Assembly: GCA_016704895.1 (NCBI GenBank)
Contig: JADIZG010000066.1
Coordinates: forward strand, 9,077-73,076
Length of the DNA stretch: 64,000 nt
Reading direction: 5' to 3'
From: Betaproteobacteria bacterium
GTDB taxonomy: Bacteria; Pseudomonadota; Gammaproteobacteria; Burkholderiales; Casimicrobiaceae
How positions within the stretch are numbered: position 1 is the stretch's first letter; each line of letters begins with the position of its first letter. The notes beneath the pieces are model-generated. The model had not been told where the DNA came from. It saw nothing but the letters and a program-made list of their open reading frames with translations, and did not search any database. Both the position numbers and the translations under genes were made by a program. Shown one piece after another: positions 42,817 to 51,790 of this stretch.

Positions 42817-44955
42817 CTACTCGGCGATGCCCACCGGCGGCGTGGTCGCCGAGGACTTCTGCGCGTCCTCTTCCGCCGCGGCCTTCATCGACAGGCGCAC
42901 GCGGCCCTTGTCGTCGGCCTCGATCACCTTGACGCGGATCACCTGGCCCTCCTTCAGGTAGTCCGAGACCAGGTTCACGCGCTCCTTCGCGATCTGCGAG
43001 ATGTGCAGCAGGCCGTCCTTGCCCGGGATCAGCTGGACGATCGCGCCGAAGTCGAGCAGTCGCAGCACGGGGCCCTCGTAGATCCTGCCGACCTCGACCT
43101 CCGCCGTGATCTGCTCGATCCGCGCGCGCGCGACGTTGCACGCGTCGGCGTTGACCGAAGCGATGGTGACGTTGCCGTCGTCCTTGATGTCGATCGTGCA
43201 GCCGGTTTCCTCGGTGAGCGCGCGGATCACGGCGCCGCCCTTGCCGATCACGTCGCGGATCTTCTCCGGGTTGATCTTGAACGTCATCATGCGCGGCGCG
43301 TGCTGCGAGATCTCGGTGCGCGCGTGCGGCAGCGCCTGCTGCATCAGACCCAGGATGTGCATCCGGCCCTCGCGCGCCTGCGACAGCGCGACCGCCATGA
43401 TCTCCTTGGTGATGCCCTGGATCTTGATGTCCATCTGCAGCGCGGTGATGCCGCGGTCGGTGCCCGCCACCTTGAAGTCCATGTCGCCGAGGTGATCCTC
43501 GTCGCCCAGGATGTCGGTCAGCACCGCGAAGCGGTTGCCTTCCTTGATGAGGCCCATCGCGATGCCGGCGACGTGCGCCTTGGTCGGCACGCCGGCGTCC
43601 ATGAGCCCGAGGCTCGCGCCGCACACCGAGGCCATCGACGAGCTGCCGTTGCTCTCGGTGATCTCCGAGACGACGCGCATCGAATAGGCGAACTCCTCGC
43701 CGGTGGGCAGCACCGCGACCAGCGCGCGCTTGGCGAGCCGTCCGTGGCCGATCTCGCGCCGCTTCGGGCTGCCGACCCGGCCGGTCTCGCCGGTCGCGTA
43801 GGGCGGCATGTTGTAGTGGAACATGAAGCGCTCGCGGTACTCGCCCATCAGCGCGTCGATGATCTGCTCGTCGCGGGCCGTGCCGAGCGTCGCGACGACG
43901 AGCGCCTGCGTCTCGCCGCGCGTGAACAGGACGGAGCCGTGCGTACGCGGCAGCACGCCCGTGCGGATCGCGATCGGGCGCACGGTGCGCGTGTCCCGCC
44001 CGTCGATGCGCGGCTCGCCCGACAGGATCTGCTGGCGCACCGTCGACGCCTCGAGATCGAACATGACGTTGCCGACGTGGCGGCGGTCGTCCGGCGACGC
44101 GTCGGCCGGCAGGACCTCGGCGTCGAGCTTCTTCGAGATCTCCTTCAGCCGCTGCGAGCGCTGCTGCTTGCTGCGCATCTGGTACGCGGCGCGGATGTCG
44201 TCGCCCACCGCGGCCTCGACCTTCGCGATCAGTGCCTCGTCCTTCGCGGGCGGCGCGAACTCCCAGACCGGCTTGCCGGCTTCCTCGACCAGCGAGTGGA
44301 TCAGGTCGATCACCGCCTGCTGCTGCTGATGGCCGAACACGACCGCGCCGAGCATGACGTCCTCGGTCAGTTCCTTCGCCTCCGACTCGACCATCAGCAC
44401 GGCGGCCTCGGTGCCGGCGACGACGAGGTCGAGCGCGCCGGTGACGAGCTCGGTCTTGGTCGGGTTGAGCACGTACTGGCCGTTCTCCCAGCCCACGCGC
44501 GCGGCGCCGATCGGCCCGTTGAACGGGATGCCCGACAGCGCGAGCGCCGCCGAGGCGCCGATCATCGCCGGGATGTCGGGATCGACCTCGGGATTGACCG
44601 ACACGACGGTCGCGACGATCTGCACGTCGTTGTAGAAGCCGTCCGGGAAGAGCGGGCGGATCGGCCGGTCGATCAGCCGGCAGGTCAGCGTCTCCTTCTC
44701 GGACGGACGGCCCTCGCGGCGGAAGAAGCCGCCGGGGATCTTGCCCGCGGCGTAGGTCTTCTCCTGGTAGTCGACGGTCAGCGGGAAGAAGTCCTGGCCG
44801 GGCTTCGCGGACTTCGCGGCCACCGCGGTGACGAGGACGACCGTGTCGTCGAGGCTCACCAGCGCGGCGCCGGTGGCCTGCCGCGCGATCTCGCCGGTCT
44901 CGATCGTGAGCGTGTGGCGGCCGTACTGGATGGATTTCTTGACGTGCTTGAACAT
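42817..44955 (-). CDS. pnp: Polynucleotide phosphorylase
   Basis: A 712-residue phosphorolytic 3'-5' exoribonuclease of the RNA degradosome. Two RNase PH cores are present (KIPGGFFRREGRPSEKETLT, CRLIDRPIRPLFPDGF; RTHGSVLFTRGETQALVVAT). They are followed by a KH domain (KIRDVIGKGGAVIRALTEET, in which GKGG binds RNA) and an S1 domain (EVGRIYEGPVLRLLDFGAIV, GLLHISQIA). The start MFKHVKKSIQYGRHTLTIET at 44955 is chosen. It follows rpsO as in most proteobacteria; a perfect hairpin in its leader may be a processing site. Confidence 0.97.
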   Translation of the reverse strand: MFKHVKKSIQYGRHTLTIETGEIARQATGAALVSLDDTVVLVTAVAAKSAKPGQDFFPLTVDYQEKTYAAGKIPGGFFRREGRPSEKETLTCRLIDRPIRPLFPDGFYNDVQIVATVVSVNPEVDPDIPAMIGASAALALSGIPFNGPIGAARVGWENGQYVLNPTKTELVTGALDLVVAGTEAAVLMVESEAKELTEDVMLGAVVFGHQQQQAVIDLIHSLVEEAGKPVWEFAPPAKDEALIAKVEAAVGDDIRAAYQMRSKQQRSQRLKEISKKLDAEVLPADASPDDRRHVGNVMFDLEASTVRQQILSGEPRIDGRDTRTVRPIAIRTGVLPRTHGSVLFTRGETQALVVATLGTARDEQIIDALMGEYRERFMFHYNMPPYATGETGRVGSPKRREIGHGRLAKRALVAVLPTGEEFAYSMRVVSEITESNGSSSMASVCGASLGLMDAGVPTKAHVAGIAMGLIKEGNRFAVLTDILGDEDHLGDMDFKVAGTDRGITALQMDIKIQGITKEIMAVALSQAREGRMHILGLMQQALPHARTEISQHAPRMMTFKINPEKIRDVIGKGGAVIRALTEETGCTIDIKDDGNVTIASVNADACNVARARIEQITAEVEVGRIYEGPVLRLLDFGAIVQLIPGKDGLLHISQIAKERVNLVSDYLKEGQVIRVKVIEADDKGRVRLSMKAAAEEDAQKSSATTPPVGIAE

Positions 44956-44975
44956 GGGCTGTGTCCCGAAACGAC

Positions 44976-45004
44976 GATGGCCGCGCACTTCAGGCGCGGC
45001 CATC
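44976..45004 (-). promoter_or_regulatory. Perfect 11-bp hairpin in the rpsO-pnp intergenic leader
   Basis: GATGGCCGCGC and GCGCGGCCATC flank a 7-base loop, ending 20 bases upstream of the pnp start codon. There is no T-run, so it is not a simple terminator. In E. coli an RNase III-cut stem in the pnp leader mediates PNPase autocontrol; this hairpin is placed suitably for such a role, which is inference. Confidence 0.6.
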
Positions 45005-45086
45005 GGGATTGGAAGCTAGGTCGCGGCCCCGGCGCGCCGGTCGGCCGGCGCCCTGGCGATGCGACCCGGAAGGAGGAACTCCGCGC

Positions 45087-45356
45087 TCACTTGCGCAGGC
45101 CGAGCTTCTCGATGAGCGACTTGTAGCTGTCGGCGTTGCAGCGCTTCAGGTAGTCGAGGAGCTTGCGCCGGCGGGACACCATCCGCAGCAAGCCGCGGCG
45201 CGAATGGTGATCCTTGAGGTTTTCCTTGAAGTGGTCGTTCAGGCCGTTGATGCGCGCGGTGAGCAGCGCGATCTGCACTTCGGGCGAACCGGTGTCGCCC
45301 TTGGCGCGCTGGTTCTCGGCGATGACCTTCGCCTTGTCGGCGGTGGTGACGGACAT
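45087..45356 (-). CDS. rpsO: 30S ribosomal protein S15
   Basis: An 89-residue primary 16S rRNA-binding protein. It has the standard S15 sequence: TGSPEVQIALLTARINGLND, HFKENLKDHHSRRGLLRMVS, RRRKLLDYLKRCN. It belongs to the run from rimP to pnp; its separation from truB by about 125 bases allows a separate promoter. Confidence 0.98.
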   Translation of the reverse strand: MSVTTADKAKVIAENQRAKGDTGSPEVQIALLTARINGLNDHFKENLKDHHSRRGLLRMVSRRRKLLDYLKRCNADSYKSLIEKLGLRK

Positions 45357-45482
45357 GATGTCGGATCCTGGCTGAGGGGCCCTGCTCGGCCCCGGCTTGC
45401 TGGCCCCGACTCGCCCGGGGCACGACTGGCGTACTTTGTCTTCGGCAAAGAGCGCGATTCTAGCAGGAAAAGCGCTTGAATT

Positions 45483-46400
45483 TCAAGAACTCACCGGCTC
45501 GCCCGGCGCGGGCGGCACGACGAGGCGCGCCGGCCGCGCCAGGCCCTCGTCCACGTCCGCCAGACCGAGCAGCGACCCCGACGCGTACACGACCGCGCGA
45601 CCGGGTGCCGAACCGGGCGCGGGCACCGCGACGCCGTGCCGGAAACGCACCGCCTCGCTCTCGGGAAGGTCGATCCTGGGCATGCCCTGGACCAGCGCGT
45701 CGACCGGAAGGAGGCAGGCCGCGCGCTCGGCGCCCGTCATCGCCTCGAGGCGCTCCAGCGTCACCGCGTCGGCGAGCCTGAAGCCGCCGGTCGTCGTCCG
45801 GCGCAACGCGGCCAGGTGGGCGCATGACCCGGCTGCGACGCCCAGGTCCTCGGCGAGCACCCGGATGTAGGTGCCCTTGCTGCACGCGACCGCGAGGACC
45901 AGGTCGGGCGCGCGCCAGTCGAGGACGTCGAGCGCGCGGATCTCGACCTCGCGCGGCGGGCGCGGGATCTCGACGCCCGCGCGGGCCCAGTCGTAGTACG
46001 CGCGCCCGCGGTGCTTGAGCGCCGCGTGACGCGGCGGCGTCTGGCGCTGGCGCCCGAGGAAACGCGGCAGCGCGGCGGCGACGACGGCGCGGTCCGCCGG
46101 CACCGGCATCGTGCGCACGATCGCGCCTTCGGCGTCGCCGGTCTCGGTCTCGGCGCCGAAGCGCACGACCGCCTCGTAGGCCTTCGGCGCGTCGAGCAGC
46201 GACTGCGCGAACTTGGTCGCCTCGCCGAACGCGATCGGCAGGAGCCCCGTGGCCAGCGGATCGAGCGTGCCGGTGTGGCCCGCCTTCTCGGCGGCGAAGA
46301 GCCGCTTCGCGCGCTGCAGCGCCGCGTTCGACGAGAGACCGGCCGGCTTGTCGAGCAGCAGCACGCCGTCGACGCGCCGCCGGGGAACGCGCTCGCTCAC
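45483..46400 (-). CDS. truB: tRNA pseudouridine(55) synthase
   Basis: A 305-residue enzyme making pseudouridine 55 in the T-loop of tRNAs. The catalytic block is KAGHTGTLDPLATGLLPIAF, with the active Asp in TLDPLA. It also has DGVLLLDKPAGLSSN near the N-terminus, QTPPRHAALKHRGRAYYDWA, and VACSKGTYIRVLAEDLG. A C-terminal PUA-like part follows. The GTG at 46400 overlaps the rbfA stop (GTGA), so the two are coupled. Confidence 0.96.
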   Translation of the reverse strand: MSERVPRRRVDGVLLLDKPAGLSSNAALQRAKRLFAAEKAGHTGTLDPLATGLLPIAFGEATKFAQSLLDAPKAYEAVVRFGAETETGDAEGAIVRTMPVPADRAVVAAALPRFLGRQRQTPPRHAALKHRGRAYYDWARAGVEIPRPPREVEIRALDVLDWRAPDLVLAVACSKGTYIRVLAEDLGVAAGSCAHLAALRRTTTGGFRLADAVTLERLEAMTGAERAACLLPVDALVQGMPRIDLPESEAVRFRHGVAVPAPGSAPGRAVVYASGSLLGLADVDEGLARPARLVVPPAPGEPVSS

Positions 46401-46768
46401 GAATCGCGCTTGCGGTCCTCGGCCACGGCCTGGTCGATCAGTCGCGACAACGCGAGGCCCGATTCGATCGAGTCGTCGTAGACGAACGTGAGCTGCGGGA
46501 CCGAATAGGTCGACAACCGGTGGGCGAGCTCGCTGCGCAGGAACCCGGCCGCGCGGCCGAGCGCGGCGACGGTCTCGGCCGCGTGCTCGCGGCCCGCGAG
46601 GTCGGTCACCAGGACCTTCGCGTGCGACAGGTCGGGCGTCACTTCGACGTGCGTGACCGTGACGCGGCCGACGCGAGGATCCTTCACCTCCTCGCGGAGG
46701 AGCGTCATCAGCTCGCGCTGGATCTCGTCCCCGATGCGGGCCGTACGCGGCGAATGGCGTTTGGGCAT
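46397..46768 (-). CDS. rbfA: Ribosome-binding factor A
   Basis: A 123-residue KH-type factor for late 30S maturation and cold adaptation. Signature regions are RIGDEIQRELMTLLREEVKD, PRVGRVTVTHVEVTPDLSHA and HRLSTYSVPQLTFVYDDSIE. It lies between infB and truB in the conserved order and overlaps truB by 4 bases. Confidence 0.96.
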   Translation of the reverse strand: MPKRHSPRTARIGDEIQRELMTLLREEVKDPRVGRVTVTHVEVTPDLSHAKVLVTDLAGREHAAETVAALGRAAGFLRSELAHRLSTYSVPQLTFVYDDSIESGLALSRLIDQAVAEDRKRDS

Positions 46769-46863
46769 GGTGGTTCGACGCTGAAGGGTCGACGAGTGCG
46801 CCGCGCGGCCCTGCCCTCACGCACCGCATGCGCGGGGAGAGGGGCCGGCGGGGGCTCTCGCCG

Positions 46864-49578
46864 TCAGAGCGTGCGCGTGATCTCGACGATCTCGTACGCC
46901 TCGAGCTGGTCGCCCTTCTGGATGTCGTGGAAGCCGCGCAGCGACAGGCCGCACTCGAACCCGGCCTTCACCTCGCGCGCGTCGTCCTTGAAGCGCTTGA
47001 GCGAGTCGAGCTCCCCGTCGTGGACCACGACGTTGTCGCGCAGCACGCGGATCTTCGATCCGCGCCGCACCAGGCCCTCGACGACCATGCAGCCCGCCAC
47101 CGTCCCGATCTTCGAGATGCGGAACACCTCCCGCACCTCGACGAGGCCGAGCCGGCTCTCCTTCTGTTCCGGCGTGAGCAGGCCCGACAGCGCCGCCTTC
47201 ACTTCGTCGACCGCGTCGTAGATGACGTCGTAGTAGCGGATCTGGACGCCCGACCCCTCGGCGAGCTTGCGCGCCTGCGCGTCCGCGCGAACGTTGAAGC
47301 CGATGATCACCGCCTTCGACGCGAGCGCGAGGTTGACGTCCGACTCGGTGATGCCGCCGACGGCGGCGTGCACGATGTTGACCTTCACCTCGTCGGTCGA
47401 CAGCTTGGTCAGCGCCTGCGACAGGCCCTCGTAGCTGCCCTGCACGTCGGCCTTGATGATCATCGGCAGCGTCTTCGCGGCGCCTTCGCCCATCTGGTCG
47501 AACATGTTCTCGAGCTTCGCGGCCTGCTGCTTCGCCAGCTTGACGTCGCGGAACTTGCCCTGGCGGAACAGCGCGATCTCGCGGGCCTTGCGCTCGTCGC
47601 CGAGCGCGATGACGTCCTCGCCCGCGAGCGGAACGTCGGAGAGCCCCTGGATCTCGACGGGGATCGCCGGGCCGGCCTGCTGGATCGCCTTGCCGTTCTC
47701 GTCGGTCATCGCGCGCACGCGGCCGAACACCGCGCCGGCCAGCACCACGTCGCCGCGCTTGAGCGTGCCCGAATGCACGAGCACGGTCGCCACGGGGCCG
47801 CGGCCCTTGTCGAGGCGCGACTCGATGACGATGCCCCGCGCCGGCGCATCCCTGGGCGCCTTGAGCTCCAGCACCTCCGCCTGCAGCAGGATCGCGTCGA
47901 GCAGCGTGTCGATGCCCTGGCCGGTCTTCGCCGACACCGGAATGAACTGCACGTCGCCGCCGAATTCCTCCGGCACGACGCTCTCGGCGACGAGCTCCTG
48001 CTTGACGCGCTCGGGGTTCGCGTCGCCCTTGTCGATCTTGTTGATCGCGACGACGAGCGGCACGTTGCCCGCCTTCGCGTGCGCGATCGCCTCCTTCGTC
48101 TGCGGCATCACGCCGTCGTCCGCCGCGACGACGAGCACGACGATGTCGGTCACCTTCGCGCCGCGCGCCCGCATCGCGGTGAAGGCCTCGTGTCCCGGCG
48201 TGTCGAGGAACGTGATCACGCCCTTCGACGTCTCGACGTGGTACGCGCCGATGTGCTGCGTGATGCCTCCCGCCTCGCCGCTCGCGACGCGCGCGCGCCG
48301 GATCATGTCGAGCAGCGACGTCTTGCCGTGGTCGACGTGCCCCATCACCGTGACGACCGGCGGCCGGGGCAGCGACTCGACCGCCTCGCCTTGGTGCACC
48401 TCGGCGAGCAGCGCGTCGGGATCGTCGAGCTTCGCGGCGGACGCCTTGTGCCCCATCTCGGCGGCCACGATGATCGCGGTCTCCTGGTCGAGCACCTGGT
48501 TGATCGTCACCATCGTGCCCATCTTCATCAGCACCTTGATGAGCTCGGCCGCCTTGACCGACATCTTGTGCGCGAGCTCGGCGACGGTGATCGTCTCGGG
48601 AACCAGGATCTCGCGGACGACCGGACCCGACGCCGTCGCGCCCTCGCCGCCTTCCTCGTCGCGATGACGCGCGCCGACCTTCGGCTGTCGCCAACCGGTC
48701 GCCGAGGTCGCGGCGCCCGTGTCGCCTCGCAGCTTGAGCGCGCGCTTGCGCGCAGCCTCTTCCGAGAACACCGGTCCGCCCGACTTCTTCAGCGGCTTGT
48801 CGCGGCGCTCGCCGGGCTTCGCCGCGGGGCGATGCAGCGTGCCTTCCGTCTTGCCGGCCGGCGCGGCCTTCGCCTTGGCCTCGGCCTCGGCCGCCTTGGC
48901 GGCGGCTTCGGCGGCCGCCTTCGCGGTCTCCTCCGCCTTCAGCCTGCGGCGCTCGGCGTCTTCCTGCTTGCGACGGATGTCCTCCTCCTGCCGCGCGAAG
49001 AGTTCCCGCTGTTTCCTCGTTTCGGCTTCGCGCGAGGCGATCTCGGCTGCCGACAGGTGCGACCGCGGCGCCGCCGGCGCGGCGGTCGCGGGCGTCGGCT
49101 CCGCGCTCGCCACGGGGGCGGGCTCGGGAGCGGGGGCCTCGACGACGGGCGGCTCGACCGGCGTCTCGACCACCGGCGCCTCGACCACGGGCACTTCGAC
49201 AACCGGCGCCTCGACCACCGGCGCGGCTTCGACCGGGGGCGCTCCCGCCTCTTCGTGCGCGGGAGCGGCCTCGCCCTCCTCGCGGCGGACGAGCACGCGC
49301 TTCTTGCGCACTTCGACCTGGATCGTCCGCGCCTTGCCCGAGGCGTCGGGCGCCTTGATCTCGGAGGTCTGCTTGCGCGTCAGCGTGATGCGCTTCTTCG
49401 GATCCGCGGCCGCACCATGCTGCTTGCGCAGGTAGTCGAGCAGGCGCGTCTTGTCCTGCTCGGTCAGATTGTCGCCGGCCTTCTTCGTGCCGACCCCCGC
49501 GGCCGCGAGCTGCTCCAGCAGCGCGCCGGCCTGCATCTTGAGCTCGGTGGCGAATTGTTCGATCGTGGTCTGGGCCAT
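46864..49578 (-). CDS. infB: Translation initiation factor IF-2
   Basis: A 904-residue GTPase that brings initiator tRNA to the 30S subunit. The N-terminus has the IF2_N fold (TIEQFATELKMQAGALLEQL). It is followed by a long Ala/Pro/Glu low-complexity linker with repeated PVVEAPVVE-type units and a Lys/Ala/Glu-rich coiled-coil. A second IF2_N-like motif (ITVAELAHKMSVKAAELIKV) precedes the G domain: GHVDHGKTSLLD (G1), DTPGHEAF (G3) and NKID (G4). The C-terminal domains end EAYEIVEITRTL. It follows nusA directly. Confidence 0.97.
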   Translation of the reverse strand: MAQTTIEQFATELKMQAGALLEQLAAAGVGTKKAGDNLTEQDKTRLLDYLRKQHGAAADPKKRITLTRKQTSEIKAPDASGKARTIQVEVRKKRVLVRREEGEAAPAHEEAGAPPVEAAPVVEAPVVEVPVVEAPVVETPVEPPVVEAPAPEPAPVASAEPTPATAAPAAPRSHLSAAEIASREAETRKQRELFARQEEDIRRKQEDAERRRLKAEETAKAAAEAAAKAAEAEAKAKAAPAGKTEGTLHRPAAKPGERRDKPLKKSGGPVFSEEAARKRALKLRGDTGAATSATGWRQPKVGARHRDEEGGEGATASGPVVREILVPETITVAELAHKMSVKAAELIKVLMKMGTMVTINQVLDQETAIIVAAEMGHKASAAKLDDPDALLAEVHQGEAVESLPRPPVVTVMGHVDHGKTSLLDMIRRARVASGEAGGITQHIGAYHVETSKGVITFLDTPGHEAFTAMRARGAKVTDIVVLVVAADDGVMPQTKEAIAHAKAGNVPLVVAINKIDKGDANPERVKQELVAESVVPEEFGGDVQFIPVSAKTGQGIDTLLDAILLQAEVLELKAPRDAPARGIVIESRLDKGRGPVATVLVHSGTLKRGDVVLAGAVFGRVRAMTDENGKAIQQAGPAIPVEIQGLSDVPLAGEDVIALGDERKAREIALFRQGKFRDVKLAKQQAAKLENMFDQMGEGAAKTLPMIIKADVQGSYEGLSQALTKLSTDEVKVNIVHAAVGGITESDVNLALASKAVIIGFNVRADAQARKLAEGSGVQIRYYDVIYDAVDEVKAALSGLLTPEQKESRLGLVEVREVFRISKIGTVAGCMVVEGLVRRGSKIRVLRDNVVVHDGELDSLKRFKDDAREVKAGFECGLSLRGFHDIQKGDQLEAYEIVEITRTL

Positions 49579-49608
49579 AAGCGGGCCTCCGTGGTTGTCG
49601 CGGCCGCC

Positions 49609-51123
49609 CTAGTGCGCGGTCACGGCGGTCGCCGCGTCGGCAGGGGTGTCGAACCAGTGCGCGCGCGCCTTCATGATCAGCGCCTGCGCGCGCGCCTCGT
49701 CGATGCCGGTGAGCTCGACCAGCTCGTCTCCGGCGAGATCGGCGAGACCGTCGCGCGTCGTGATCCCCGCCGCGGCGAGCTTCGAGGCGATCTCGGTGTC
49801 CATGCCCTCGAGCCCGAGCAGCGCCTCCTCGACGTTCTCGACGCTCTCCTCGCGAACGATCTCCTCGGTCAGCAGCGCGTTGCGCGCGCGGCTGCGGAGC
49901 TCGTTGACGGTGTCCTCGTCGAACGCCTCGATCTCGAGCATCTCGGTGAGCGGCACGTACGCCACTTCCTCCAGCGACGTGAAGCCTTCGGCGACCAGGA
50001 TGTCCGCGACCTCCTCGTCGACGTCGAGCTTCTCCATGAACTGCGCGCGGACGCGCACCGTCTCCTCCTCGCGCTTGCTGTGCGATTCCTCGACGCTCAT
50101 CAGGTTGAGGTGCCACCCGGTGAGCTCGGAGGCGAGCCGCACGTTCTGGCCGCTCCGCCCGATCGCGATCGCGAGGTTCTCCTCGTCGACCACGACGTCC
50201 ATCGAGTGCTTCTCCTCGTCGACGACGATGCTCTGCACCTCGGCGGGCGCGAGCGCGTTCACGACGAGCTTGGCGGGGTCGTCGGACCACAGCACGATGT
50301 CGACGCGTTCGCCGGCGAGCTCGTTGGTCACTGCCGTCACGCGCGAGCCGCGCATGCCGATGCAGGTCCCCTGCGGGTCGAGGCGCGGGTCGTTCGACTT
50401 GACCGCGATCTTCGCGCGGATGCCGGGGTCGCGGGCCGCCGCCTTGATCTCGATGAGGCCCTCCTCGATCTCGGGCACCTCCAGCTCGAACAGGCGCGCG
50501 AGGAACTCGGGCGCGACGCGCGACAGGACGAGCTGCGGGCCCTTCGCCGTGCGGTCGATCTTCATCACGTACGCGCGGACGCGGTCGCCCACCCGCAGCA
50601 TCTCCTTCTGGATCAGCTGGTCGCGCGGGATCATGCCCTCGATGCGGCCCGACTCGACGATCGCGTTGCCGCGCTCGATGCGCTTGACCGTGCCGGTGAG
50701 CAGGTTGTCCTCGCGGGCGAGGAAGTCGTTCAGGATCTGCTCGCGCTCCGCGTCGCGGATCTTCTGCAGGATCACCTGCTTCGCGGCCTGCGCGCCGATG
50801 CGGCCGAACGTGGCGGGTTCCAGCGGCTCCTCGACGACGTCCCCCAGCTGGAGGTTCTCGCCGCGCTCGGGCGCGTCGGTGATCGCGATCTGGCGCGACG
50901 GCTCCTCGTGCTCCTCGTCGGGCACGACGGTCCAGCGGCGGAACGCGTCGTAGTCGCCGGTCTCGCGGTCGATCGCGACGCGGACGTCCACGTCGTCGGC
51001 GAAGCGCTTCTTGGTCGCCGACGCGAGCGCCATCTCGAGCGCGGCGAACACGGTCTCCTTGGGAACGTTTTTCTCCCGAGAGAGCGCGTCCACCAGCAGC
51101 AGCACTTCCTTCCCGCTGTTCAT
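49609..51123 (-). CDS. nusA: Transcription termination/antitermination factor NusA
   Basis: A 504-residue RNA polymerase-binding factor. The N-terminal polymerase-binding domain opens MNSGKEVLLLVDALSREKNV. An S1 domain (TGTVKRIERGNAIVESGRIE) and two KH domains (GTCIGMRGSRVTAVTNELAG, NLAIAIGRSGQNVRLASELT) follow. The C-terminus has two helix-hairpin-helix acidic repeats (DILVAEGFTSLEEVAYVP, ASKLAAAGITTRDGLADL) as in alpha-CTD-binding NusA forms. It overlaps rimP by ATGA. NusA may act on the terminator-like hairpin ahead of this operon. Confidence 0.97.
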   Translation of the reverse strand: MNSGKEVLLLVDALSREKNVPKETVFAALEMALASATKKRFADDVDVRVAIDRETGDYDAFRRWTVVPDEEHEEPSRQIAITDAPERGENLQLGDVVEEPLEPATFGRIGAQAAKQVILQKIRDAEREQILNDFLAREDNLLTGTVKRIERGNAIVESGRIEGMIPRDQLIQKEMLRVGDRVRAYVMKIDRTAKGPQLVLSRVAPEFLARLFELEVPEIEEGLIEIKAAARDPGIRAKIAVKSNDPRLDPQGTCIGMRGSRVTAVTNELAGERVDIVLWSDDPAKLVVNALAPAEVQSIVVDEEKHSMDVVVDEENLAIAIGRSGQNVRLASELTGWHLNLMSVEESHSKREEETVRVRAQFMEKLDVDEEVADILVAEGFTSLEEVAYVPLTEMLEIEAFDEDTVNELRSRARNALLTEEIVREESVENVEEALLGLEGMDTEIASKLAAAGITTRDGLADLAGDELVELTGIDEARAQALIMKARAHWFDTPADAATAVTAH

Positions 51124-51572
51124 CGGTCTTTTCTCCATTCGATCTTCGGCACGAGGCGCGCGCGCTCGATGTTGTCCAGCGGGACGCGCACCGTCCCGCC
51201 CGGCGTCTCGACCAGCGCGTCCGCGCCGTCGATCCCGCCAAGCATGCCGCGCACCTTCCGCGTGTCGTTCAGCTTCTCGCGCAGCACGAGCGTCGCCTCC
51301 AGCCCCCGGAAGCGCTCGTAGTCGGCCGCCGCCTTCAGCGGCCGGTCGAGGCCCGGCGAGCTCACCTCGAGCCGCTCGTAGTCGACGTTCTCGACCGTGA
51401 ACAGCCGCGTCAGGTGCTGCGAGACCCGCGCGCAATCCTCGACGTCGACCCCGCCCGGCTTGTCGATGAACACGCGCACCATCCGGCCCTTGGGAGAGGA
51501 CTCCCAATCGACCAGCTCGTACCCCAGCGGGGGCACGGTTCGCGCGAGCAGCTCGCCCAGGGTCGTCGTCAT
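51120..51572 (-). CDS. rimP: Ribosome maturation factor RimP
   Basis: A 150-residue 30S assembly factor with two domains. Signature stretches are YELVDWESSPKGRMVRVFID, KPGGVDVEDCARVSQHL and YERLEVSSPGLDRPLKAAAD. The ATG at 51572 is preferred; the frame is open to a TTG at 51584, but that lies inside the T-tract of the leader hairpin. No Shine-Dalgarno sequence is obvious between the T-tract and the ATG. First gene of the rimP-nusA-infB operon. Confidence 0.93.
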   Translation of the reverse strand: MTTTLGELLARTVPPLGYELVDWESSPKGRMVRVFIDKPGGVDVEDCARVSQHLTRLFTVENVDYERLEVSSPGLDRPLKAAADYERFRGLEATLVLREKLNDTRKVRGMLGGIDGADALVETPGGTVRVPLDNIERARLVPKIEWRKDR

Positions 51573-51582
51573 CGTGTTCGCC

Positions 51583-51612
51583 AAAAAAAAATGGGCTGCG
51601 CCCAGCCCATTT
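51583..51612 (-). terminator. Terminator-like hairpin in the rimP leader
   Basis: On the minus strand a perfect stem (AATGGGCTG/CAGCCCATT) with a 4-base loop is followed by nine T residues. The T-tract ends 10 bases before the rimP start codon. By form it is a complete intrinsic terminator placed in the 5' leader, which suggests attenuation of the rimP-nusA-infB operon. Confidence 0.75.
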
Positions 51613-51790
51613 CTCGTTGCTTATCACCTGCGAATCAAGAAATTATACCCCAGAATCGCCCCGGATGGGAGGGCTCCCCGCCCCTGCCCGCCAAGTCCCC
51701 GGGCAGGCGCCGGGAGGCCACGGGCGCGCGGGCGCTGCCGGTTCCCGCCCGGGTTGCTAAACTTCCCCGGCCCCCCCAACCGAGGATTCC

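Noticed and set aside
46828..51321. 1497-residue plus-strand frame (and a 1474-residue minus frame) across infB-nusA
   Set aside because: These are low-complexity shadows of the core operon; infB and nusA occupy this DNA with unmistakable domains.
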